A stretch of DNA of 35,232 nt, from assembly GCA_022616195.1 (NCBI GenBank), contig JAKEFG010000017.1:1-35232 (forward strand), written 5' to 3'. Origin of the DNA: Candidatus Wolfebacteria bacterium (lineage in GTDB: Bacteria; Patescibacteriota; Minisyncoccia; Phycocordibacterales; EsbW-18). The position numbers and the translations under genes were made by a program. Within the stretch, counting starts at the first letter, position 1, and each line of letters opens with the position of its first letter. Positions 16,534 through 23,897 of the stretch are shown piece after piece. Below the pieces are notes generated by a model, which was not told the origin of the DNA, searched no databases, and worked only from the letters and a program-made list of their open reading frames with translations.

Positions 16534-17750
16534 TCATGCACCACACGAAGCACTTCTTCAACGGTCGTGAGTCCCTGCTGTGCCTTGTAGAGACCGTCGG
16601 CGAGCATTGGCGTCATACCGTTTCGGATAGCGATTTTTCTAATCTCACTCGCCGATGCCTTGCGTAATACTGCCTCACGGACCTCGCCATCCATCATCAT
16701 AACCTCATTCACACAGAGGCGTCCGCGATACCCGGTACCGCCACACTCATTGCATCCCTTCCCCTCATGGAGTACACGGTCCGATTCAACCACCAGATGC
16801 GGCAGAAGTTCAAGCAGACGGTCACGCTCGGCGTCGGTCATCGCGCGCTCGGCCTTGCAGTCAGGGCAAATGCGCCGGACAAGCCGCTGGCCGATGGCGA
16901 TGTTCACCGTTGAGGCGACAAGGTACGGCTCAATACCCATATCAAGCAAGCGCGGAAGCGTTGTTGCCGCATCATTCGTGTGAAGCGTAGACAAGAGGAG
17001 ATGCCCGGTGAGCGCGGTGTTAACCGCGATGCCTGCGGTTTCCTTGTCGCGAATCTCCCCTACCATGATGATGTTCGGGTCTTGGCGGAGAATGGAGCGC
17101 AGGCCGTTCGCAAAGGTCAAGCTCGCCCGCGCGTTCACTTGAATCTGCTCAATGCCATCTACGGCGTACTCAATCGGATCCTCAATGGTGACAATGGACA
17201 CACCCTCCGTGTTGAGCATTTTAATAATGGTATAGAGCGTTGTGGTCTTCCCCGAACCGGTGGGACCGGTGGCAAGAATCATGCCCGTCGGGCGCTCTAT
17301 CGCTTCCTGGATTTTTGCCCGATCGTCATCGGAAAACCCTAGCATGCCGAGTGTAAATTGCTCTTCTTTGTCGGCAAGAAGACGCAGGACGGCATTTTCA
17401 CCGTGATACGTCGGTGCAATGGAAACACGAATGTCCACCGCGCTCTTGTCCGGCAGGTGTGCACGGAAACGCCCATCCTGCGCCGCTTGGTGTTCGTCCG
17501 TGCGCAAGCCGGCGAGCACCTTGATGCGCGAAATAATCTCATCGTGGAAGTGGCGCGGCACTGACAGGCTTTTCTGGAGTACGCCGTCAATACGGAGGCG
17601 GATGCGCACGTTCCGTTCGCTCGGGTCAATGTGAATGTCGGAGGCGCGCATGCCCTGCGCATAGGCAATGAGCTCATCCACCAAGTAAATGATAGAGCGT
17701 TCATCTCCCTTTTCCGCTTCGCGCTCAATGATTTTCTCTATATCAGGCAT
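16530..17750 (-). CDS. pilB: Type IV pilus assembly ATPase PilB/GspE (short N-terminus)
   Basis: ASDIHIDP, Walker A GPTGSGKTTTLY, VTIEDPIEY, GEIRDKETA, tetracysteine CPDC...CNECGGTGYRGR. Confidence 0.93.
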   Translation of the reverse strand: MPDIEKIIEREAEKGDERSIIYLVDELIAYAQGMRASDIHIDPSERNVRIRLRIDGVLQKSLSVPRHFHDEIISRIKVLAGLRTDEHQAAQDGRFRAHLPDKSAVDIRVSIAPTYHGENAVLRLLADKEEQFTLGMLGFSDDDRAKIQEAIERPTGMILATGPTGSGKTTTLYTIIKMLNTEGVSIVTIEDPIEYAVDGIEQIQVNARASLTFANGLRSILRQDPNIIMVGEIRDKETAGIAVNTALTGHLLLSTLHTNDAATTLPRLLDMGIEPYLVASTVNIAIGQRLVRRICPDCKAERAMTDAERDRLLELLPHLVVESDRVLHEGKGCNECGGTGYRGRLCVNEVMMMDGEVREAVLRKASASEIRKIAIRNGMTPMLADGLYKAQQGLTTVEEVLRVVHE

Positions 17751-17833
17751 AGAACATGCAGTTACCGATGGAAAAATATTATACTATGACAAAAAGCGAA
17801 TAGCAAGGTCTGCAATACTACACCGCAACTGTT

Positions 17834-20074
17834 ATGCGCACCTGTATTTCCTCTGTTATCATAAACATCGTGCACGATAAATTTCTCAAACCGTACGACC
17901 CTGTGGAAACCGAGGATCGCATTTACAAACTCTGGGAAGAGAGCGGTTTGTTTAACCCCGATGTCTGCATAGAAAAAGGGGTCACCAGGCCCGATGCAAA
18001 ACCGTTTTCCATCGCGCTCCCGCCACCAAACGTCACCGGTACGCTTCATGTGGGGCACACGTTTATGCTTGCTATCCAGGACAGTATGGTGCGCTTCAAC
18101 AGGATGGTCGGTAACCGAACATTGTGGCTCCCGGGTACCGACCACGCAGCAATCGCCACCGAGTCCGTCGTCGCGCGCGCGCTTGCCAAAAAGGGTATAC
18201 AAAAACACGACCTCGGGAGAGAAGCATTCCTCGGAGAAATCAATCGGTTTGCTGCCGAATCCCACGACACCATTGTCTCGCAGCTCAAAAAAATGGGTTC
18301 GTCGTTGGACTGGAGCCGCGAGGCGTTCACCCTTGACCGTGCGCGCCAAGAAGCGGTGTACGAGGCGTTTAAGCGAATGTATGACGCCGAGCTCATCTAC
18401 CGCGGCGAGCGCATCGTTAACTGGGACCCCAAAAATCAGACTACCGTGTCCGACGACGAGATAGAGTACCGGGAGGAAACGGTTCCGTTCTACTACTTCT
18501 CGTATGGACCGTTTACCATCGGCACCGCACGCCCCGAAACCAAGTTCGGTGACAAATATGTCGTCATGCACCCCGACGACAAGCGATATGCACAATACAA
18601 GCATGGGGAAATGTTAGATGTTGAATGGATAAACGGCCCTATTACCGCGACCATTATCAAAGACGAGGCAATCGACATGAAATTCGGCACCGGCGTCATG
18701 ACCATCACACCCGCACACTCGTATATTGACTTCGATATAGCCATGCGGCACAACCTTGAGCGAGAACAGATTATTGACACCCATGGAAGGCTCCTCCCTA
18801 TCGCCGGTGAGTTTGCCGACATGAACATCGCCGACGCGAGAGAAAAAATCGTGGAAAAACTACAATCAAAGGGGCTTGTGGTAAAAATTGATACGAACTA
18901 CACCCACAACATCGCCACCTCGCAGCGAGGCGGCGCCTTGATAGAACCGCAGGTGATGCGGCAGTGGTTCGTTGATGTCAATAAACCCATCGCCGAGCGC
19001 AACGGAACGTCACTCAAAGAACTCATGCGAGAGACGGTTGCCGAGAAAAAAGTTTCCATTCTCCCCGAGCGCTTTGAAAAGGTGTACTTTCACTGGATAG
19101 ACAACCTCCGCGATTGGTGCATCTCGCGACAAATCTGGTACGGACACCGCATACCGGTATGGTACCGGGGGGAAGAAACGTACGTTGGTACCGAGCCGCC
19201 CAGAGGAGATGCCCCCGCCTCCGCAAAAGCTTCGGCGGGCAAGTGGGAACAGGACCCTGACACGCTTGACACGTGGTTTTCGTCGGGACTCTGGACCTTT
19301 TCCACGCTCGGATGGCCTCACCACACCCCCGACCTCACCACGTACCATCCCACAAGCGTACTTGAGACCGGCTACGACATATTGTTCTTTTGGGTCGCCC
19401 GAATGATTTTAATGTCCCGATTTCTCCTTGATGATGTACCGTTCCGAACGGTATACCTCCACGGCATGGTGCTCGACAAAAACGGTAAAAAAATGAGCAA
19501 GTCAAATCCAGAGACGGCTGTTGATCCGCTCGGCGCTATCAGAGAGTATGGCGCTGACGCGGTCCGCATGGCAATGATTATCAATGTCGGTCCGGGGCAA
19601 AACACCATGCTCTCTGAAGATAAAATACGGGCATACAAAAAATTTGCTAATAAGCTCTGGAACATTGCCCGATTTGTGTTGACAAGCACCGACGACTTTG
19701 AGTACAAAAAAGACACACCGATTGCAAAAGCTGACCAAGTACATCTCGATAATCTTAACGCTCTTGTTGACGACACCACGAGCGATATGAAGAAGCTCAA
19801 CATGCACCTTGCGAGCGAAAGGCTCTACCACTATGTGTGGCACACATTTGCCGATGGTATTATTGAAGAAAGTAAAGAGACGCTGGCGGGAACTGACGTG
19901 GAGAGAAAACAATCCAGACAGTACCTCCTTCTTGAGATTCTCGCCACCTGTCTCCAGTTGCTTCACCCTTTTATGCCGTTTATCACCGAGGAGGTCTGGC
20001 ATGAATTGCCACAGGCCTTGACAGATAGTGACTTGCTGATGGTCTCACGCTGGCCGTCCGGTTCACTTTCATGA
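17834..20074 (+). CDS. valS: Valyl-tRNA synthetase
   Basis: PPPNVTGTLHVGHTF (HIGH), DTLDTWFSSGLW, KMSKSNPE (KMSKS); the true start may be a few codons downstream (GTG at MHDKFLKPYDP). Confidence 0.95.
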   Translation: MRTCISSVIINIVHDKFLKPYDPVETEDRIYKLWEESGLFNPDVCIEKGVTRPDAKPFSIALPPPNVTGTLHVGHTFMLAIQDSMVRFNRMVGNRTLWLPGTDHAAIATESVVARALAKKGIQKHDLGREAFLGEINRFAAESHDTIVSQLKKMGSSLDWSREAFTLDRARQEAVYEAFKRMYDAELIYRGERIVNWDPKNQTTVSDDEIEYREETVPFYYFSYGPFTIGTARPETKFGDKYVVMHPDDKRYAQYKHGEMLDVEWINGPITATIIKDEAIDMKFGTGVMTITPAHSYIDFDIAMRHNLEREQIIDTHGRLLPIAGEFADMNIADAREKIVEKLQSKGLVVKIDTNYTHNIATSQRGGALIEPQVMRQWFVDVNKPIAERNGTSLKELMRETVAEKKVSILPERFEKVYFHWIDNLRDWCISRQIWYGHRIPVWYRGEETYVGTEPPRGDAPASAKASAGKWEQDPDTLDTWFSSGLWTFSTLGWPHHTPDLTTYHPTSVLETGYDILFFWVARMILMSRFLLDDVPFRTVYLHGMVLDKNGKKMSKSNPETAVDPLGAIREYGADAVRMAMIINVGPGQNTMLSEDKIRAYKKFANKLWNIARFVLTSTDDFEYKKDTPIAKADQVHLDNLNALVDDTTSDMKKLNMHLASERLYHYVWHTFADGIIEESKETLAGTDVERKQSRQYLLLEILATCLQLLHPFMPFITEEVWHELPQALTDSDLLMVSRWPSGSLS
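19214..19239. repeat. Palindromic insertion inside valS
   Basis: CCCGCCTCCGCAAAAGCTTCGGCGGG encodes PASAKASAG between PPRGD and WEQDPDTLDTWFSS. Confidence 0.6.
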
Positions 20075-20769
20075 TCACCCTTCCAACAGTCATCGTTGCA
20101 ATCGTCGGCGGCATCATCCCCCCGCTTCTGTGGCTTTTCTTCTGGCTACGTGAAGACAGCCTGCACCCCGAGCCCAAAAAGGTTATCGTCCTTTCATTCA
20201 TTTTCGGCATGATTGGTGTCGCGGCAGTACTGCCTTTTGAACAGCTTGCCCGCGATTTTATTCCTGTCACCGGCCTCGTGCTTCTCGCATGGGCATTCAT
20301 TGAGGAAATTATGAAATATTTTGCGGCGTACCTCGGCGGTCTCCGGACGAAAGCAGACAATGAGCCGATAGACCCGATGATTTACCTTATCACTACAGCA
20401 CTTGGCTTTGCCGCACTTGAAAATATCCTGTTTCTCCTTAGTCCTTTTGATAACCTCCTCGCCGGCGTTGTCACGGGAAATATCCGGTTCATTGGTGCAA
20501 CACTGCTTCACACAGTGGCGTCAGGCACTATCGGTCTCTCTATTGCCCTATCCTTCTACGGCACCGCGTGGAAAAAAATCATATACCGAACTACTGGCCT
20601 GTGTGCCGCAATTGTGATACACCTCCTATTTAATTACTTTATACTTGGGGCGCGCGGTAGTGACATTTTGATGGTCTTCGGCTTCGTGTGGCTTGCGGTC
20701 ATCCTCCTTCTCATTTTCTTTGAGAAGGTAAAGAGGATCAGGAAAATCAAGGAGTCAGTTCGACTCTGA
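20071..20769 (+). CDS. PrsW-family intramembrane protease-like protein
   Basis: Multi-TM; AFIEEIMKYFAAY (EExxK), LGFAALENILFL (ExxxN), LLHTVASGTIG. Confidence 0.8.
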   Translation: MITLPTVIVAIVGGIIPPLLWLFFWLREDSLHPEPKKVIVLSFIFGMIGVAAVLPFEQLARDFIPVTGLVLLAWAFIEEIMKYFAAYLGGLRTKADNEPIDPMIYLITTALGFAALENILFLLSPFDNLLAGVVTGNIRFIGATLLHTVASGTIGLSIALSFYGTAWKKIIYRTTGLCAAIVIHLLFNYFILGARGSDILMVFGFVWLAVILLLIFFEKVKRIRKIKESVRL

Positions 20770-20877
20770 TTTTCTTGACCCCGCCCTCTGTGCAGTTAAA
20801 GAGCACTTATCCCCTTCAATCAACCCCTAACAGCGGTGTATACTAAAGCAATCTAAGCACTAAGAGGGCGGGGCGGT

Positions 20878-20913
20878 GATTTTCTAAATCTCACTTCGTT
20901 CGCTAAGAAAATC
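20878..20913 (+). promoter_or_regulatory. Hairpin abutting the hsp20 start codon (candidate 5'UTR regulatory structure)
   Basis: GATTTTCT...AGAAAATC, 4 nt before ATG at 20918. Confidence 0.4.
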
Positions 20914-20917
20914 AACC

Positions 20918-21397
20918 ATGGCAAAGAAAAGATCATTTTTTGAGCGTCTCACTGGAGCCATCAATACCGAGGACGGTGGTTTCCTTGACGAGATAGAGCC
21001 AACCGCCAAGGGAAAAGCGTCAACGCGGCGCGAGCGCGAGGAGGAATGGATGGGAGAAGAAGCGGAAGCCGCCCAGCTTACCGTTGACATGTATCAGACG
21101 CCCGACGACATCGTCATTAAGACAATCGTTGCCGGCGTTGCTCCCGATGAGCTGGATATTTCCATTACACGAGAGATGGTAACTATTACGGGTCGCCGCG
21201 AGCACATGGAGGACGTGCTCAACGACGACTATTTTCACCGCGAGCTCTACTGGGGCGCTTTCTCGCGAACCATACTTCTTCCTGAAGAAATAGACGTTGA
21301 GCTTGCCGAGGCGACGGAAAAGCACGGGGTCTTGACCATTCGTCTCCCAAAGATAGACAAAAAGAAGCAGACAAAACTTTCGGTCAAGTCAGGGTAG
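20918..21397 (+). CDS. Hsp20/alpha-crystallin family small heat shock protein
   Basis: VDMYQTPDDIVIKTIVAGVAPDELDISITREMVTITGRRE...LPEEIDVELAEATEKHGVLTIRLPKIDKKKQTKLSV. Confidence 0.9.
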   Translation: MAKKRSFFERLTGAINTEDGGFLDEIEPTAKGKASTRREREEEWMGEEAEAAQLTVDMYQTPDDIVIKTIVAGVAPDELDISITREMVTITGRREHMEDVLNDDYFHRELYWGAFSRTILLPEEIDVELAEATEKHGVLTIRLPKIDKKKQTKLSVKSG

Positions 21398-21450
21398 CGG
21401 ACTGCATGCACCGACAACCTCACACAAGGAAACACTATACCGGTGTTCCA

Positions 21451-21660
21451 TTCTTAAAATAGTTCGAACGCATTTCGCCGCCTGCGGCGGCGAGGAAGCC
21501 CCCCGCAAAAATGAGCGGCTTCGCCGCGAACCGGACAATTTCAAGTTTTTGAATGATTTAAATATAAATCATTCCAGTAAATTTTTCAATGAAAAATGAT
21601 TGAAAAATTTACTGCTTTGGCGGCAAATTCTTTTATGAAAATTCTTAATTCAAAAATTAA
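21451..21660. repeat. Dispersed flank repeat A, copy 1 (with 64-bp palindromic insertion 21551-21614)
   Basis: AAAATAGTTCGAACGCATT...GCAAAAATGAGCGGCTTCGCCGCG...GACAATTTCAAGTTTTT...CTTTGGCGG, matching 32891-33025. Confidence 0.75.
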
Positions 21661-21721
21661 AAAAGAAAATGGCCAGCCGTTGATGTTATCGCGGGCTGGC
21701 CGTGGTGGTTCTGGTGGTACA

Positions 21722-22102
21722 TCATGCGCCAGTTCCGATGAGACGGCGAAGTTCATCAATGAGCCGATTCTTCTCAAAAAGCTCGGTCTTCACCGAAGCC
21801 AGTTCGTCAGCGAGCTTGGTCTTGCTTTGGCTCACTCGCTTCAGTCGATCTTCCGCGCGATACAGACGAGAGCTCAAGTTTTTGATTCGCTCGGTCACGA
21901 CATGGTCGTAATCGGCATTTCCACCGAGAAGCTTGCCGTCCTTCGGATTCTTGGGGCAAGTACCTCCGGGGTCGAGGCCAGTCGGGCCGCCAGAACGGGC
22001 AGGACCCATCCAGCAACCGCAACCATGCTCGCAGTCCGAAGTTCCATCGTGATTGGCGTACTTGTGTCCACCATACTCTTTGGGGCCGTGGCCGTTGGGC
22101 AT
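21722..22102 (-). CDS. Uncharacterised Cys/His/Gly-rich protein with C-terminal coiled coil
   Basis: AGGAGG ribosome binding site before MPNGHGPKEYGGHKYANHDGTSDCEHGCGCWMGPARSGG...; heptad-rich C-terminus. Confidence 0.6.
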   Translation of the reverse strand: MPNGHGPKEYGGHKYANHDGTSDCEHGCGCWMGPARSGGPTGLDPGGTCPKNPKDGKLLGGNADYDHVVTERIKNLSSRLYRAEDRLKRVSQSKTKLADELASVKTELFEKNRLIDELRRLIGTGA

Positions 22103-22185
22103 ACACACCTCCTTTCTAAGGTTCTGAGTTTGTGCTTACTGCTAATAACCTACATCAAAGCCCCACAAAAAGTCAACAAAAATAA

Positions 22186-22346
22186 GAACAGAAACTTGAG
22201 AAAGTTTCTGTTCAAGAATTTCATTTTGAAAAATTTTTCTTTTCTGCTTTTAACGGAATCGGGAATTTCTTTTTGCCCCGAAAACTCCGTACGATTTGGT
22301 TGCCGAGCGCGGGCAAAGCCCGCGCGAGGCATTGACTTTTCCTACG
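22186..22346. repeat. Dispersed flank repeat B, copy 1 (hairpin GAACAGAAACTT/AAGTTTCTGTTC at 22186-22213)
   Basis: Aligns with 33946-34103, e.g. GCCTCGC...CTCGGCaaCcAAaTcGTAcGG...TTTTcGG...AAAAAGAAAT on the minus strand. Confidence 0.7.
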
Positions 22347-22423
22347 TGGTGCCGAGGGTGAGACTCGAACTCACGACCCTCTGCTCTTCAGGCAGATGCT
22401 CTAACCAACTGAGCTACCTCGGC
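22347..22423 (-). tRNA. tRNA-Phe(GAA), CCA encoded
   Basis: GCCGAGGTAGCTCAGTTGGTTAGAGCATCTGCCTGAAGAGCAGAGGGTCGTGAGTTCGAGTCTCACCCTCGGCACCA. Confidence 0.97.
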
Positions 22424-22680
22424 GGGTTCTTTTGTATTGTACCCTCTTTTACTATCTTCTCAATATAATCCCGCCGCTTCAACTTTTTGAGCCACTGTTC
22501 AATGTACCGTGCCTCCGATATAGTTGGGTACTCTTGAGAGAAGACCATTTGTAACTTCCCAAGTTTTTTTGTTGAGGGGGTGTAACCGCCCGTGTGGTGT
22601 CTCAACCGCTCTTGTATGTTTGTTGTACTCCCAATGTAGTACCTGCCGCCTTCGCTTTTCAGGATATAGACGTGTGCCAT
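22414..22680 (-). CDS. GIY-YIG nuclease domain protein
   Basis: MAHVYILKSEGGRYYIGSTTNIQERLRHHTGG...EARYIEQWLKKLKRRDYIEKIV; stop codon lies inside the tRNA-Phe 5' end. Confidence 0.85.
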   Translation of the reverse strand: MAHVYILKSEGGRYYIGSTTNIQERLRHHTGGYTPSTKKLGKLQMVFSQEYPTISEARYIEQWLKKLKRRDYIEKIVKEGTIQKNPPR

Positions 22681-22690
22681 AACAACTGAG

Positions 22691-22730
22691 TCCCGACGTT
22701 TACAGTCGGGACCCCGACCTCGCGTCGGGG
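22691..22730. repeat. Tandem REP-like hairpins
   Basis: TCCCGACgtttacaGTCGGGA followed by CCCCGACctcgcGTCGGGG. Confidence 0.7.
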
Positions 22731-22747
22731 CTACCTCGGCATGCGTA

Positions 22748-23026
22748 CTATTCTACCGCATCTGGCTCTGTATTTCCAAATCCAGGCAAAAATATGCCCG
22801 CCTGTTCCTGAACCGTTTGCACGGTGCGATAGAGCGCTCTGACCTGCTCAACGTAGGGTTGGAGAAAATAGAGCGCACCGAACGCCACCCCCAAGATAAT
22901 GACCCAATAGATAATGCGCCATACCCTTCCCCAGAGCGCGCCGCGATGAATCTTTTTGAGCAACGTATTGTTCTCGCGCGTGAGCCCCGCGATTTCTTCA
23001 ATCAGATGCTTTTCTTCAATGTCCAT
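22748..23026 (-). CDS. Small membrane protein with N-terminal coiled coil
   Basis: MDIEEKHLIEEIAGLTRENNTLLKKI...IIYWVIILGVAFGALYFL. Confidence 0.55.
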   Translation of the reverse strand: MDIEEKHLIEEIAGLTRENNTLLKKIHRGALWGRVWRIIYWVIILGVAFGALYFLQPYVEQVRALYRTVQTVQEQAGIFLPGFGNTEPDAVE

Positions 23027-23203
23027 CCCGATAGTATATCAAACTATTTTGTGTCCCCGGCAGGACGCTTCGCTATTTCACTTCTCGGAAACCCACGGTT
23101 TTCCGACAGGCTTCGCCTTGCCTTCCTTCGCGGGGAAACTAGAGTTTCCCCGACCCCTTTCCGGTTCAATTCCTGCCATAAACAATAACCTCAAAATACT
23201 TTG

Positions 23204-23275
23204 TGCCCCCGGCAGGAATTGAACCCACATCGTCTCCTTAGGACGGAGCTGCTCTATCCGTTGAGCTACGGGGAC
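23204..23275 (-). tRNA. tRNA-Arg(CCT), CCA not encoded
   Basis: GTCCCCGTAGCTCAACGGATAGAGCAGCTCCGTCCTAAGGAGACGATGTGGGTTCAATTCCTGCCGGGGGCA. Confidence 0.92.
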
Positions 23276-23284
23276 TTCCACCAG

Positions 23285-23355
23285 TGCGGGATGCGGGAAT
23301 CGAACCCGCGACCCATGCTTGGGAAGCATGCATTATGCCATTTAACTAATCCCGC
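23285..23355 (-). tRNA. tRNA-Gly(CCC), CCA not encoded
   Basis: GCGGGATTAGTTAAATGGCATAATGCATGCTTCCCAAGCATGGGTCGCGGGTTCGATTCCCGCATCCCGCA. Confidence 0.92.
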
Positions 23356-23723
23356 GTGAAGAAACTCTTGATTCGGTTCCAGAAACCTCCCGACCCGTTG
23401 GCGTTTACCGCGGCACTGTTGTCACCGGGCACCACGATAATAACTCCCTCCCCCGCTTTGCCAAGCCCAAAGTTTTCACGTATTTCTCCTTCAACCCCCT
23501 CTACCGTCTCAAGGCGCGATATGTCGTCGCGTAAAAATCTCTCTCGTTCACCAAGCGCTGCGGCTTCTTGCTGTGACTGCTCAAGCTTGTACTCCGTATC
23601 GCGCTCCTTTTCGTAGATGCCCCACACGCCGCGAGCAAGGAGGAAAACGAGGGCTGCCAGAAGCACAATAGCCACTCGTGAGAACAGAACCTGCTTGATA
23701 CGCTGGCGTCTCTTAAAGTGCAT
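23346..23723 (-). CDS. FtsB/DivIC-like septum formation initiator
   Basis: Short cytoplasmic N-terminus, TM VAIVLLAALVFLLARGVWG, coiled coil YKLEQSQQEAAALGERERFLRDDISRLETVEGVEGEIRENFGLGKAGEGVIIV. Confidence 0.75.
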   Translation of the reverse strand: MHFKRRQRIKQVLFSRVAIVLLAALVFLLARGVWGIYEKERDTEYKLEQSQQEAAALGERERFLRDDISRLETVEGVEGEIRENFGLGKAGEGVIIVVPGDNSAAVNANGSGGFWNRIKSFFTRD

Positions 23724-23747
23724 ATCCTTTATGCTACTATAGAGACG

Positions 23748-23897
23748 ATGCTATTCCAAAAACGTACCCAGAAAACCATACGAATCCTCTGGTGGATACT
23801 TTCTATCCTCATCATCGTGAGTATGGTTCTTCTGTATACCCCTATCTTCGGACAACCATCTAGCACTGCCCCACCACCAAGCCCATACGAGGGTTAG
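23748..23897 (+). CDS. Small membrane peptide (49 aa)
   Basis: MLFQKRTQKTIRILWWILSILIIVSMVLLYTPIFGQPSSTAPPPSPYEG*; divergent from the FtsB-like gene, convergent with lepA. Confidence 0.4.
   Translation: MLFQKRTQKTIRILWWILSILIIVSMVLLYTPIFGQPSSTAPPPSPYEG

Noticed and set aside
17762-18604. 280-aa minus-strand ORF
   Set aside because: Antisense to the clearly conserved valS N-terminal half; no recognisable domain.
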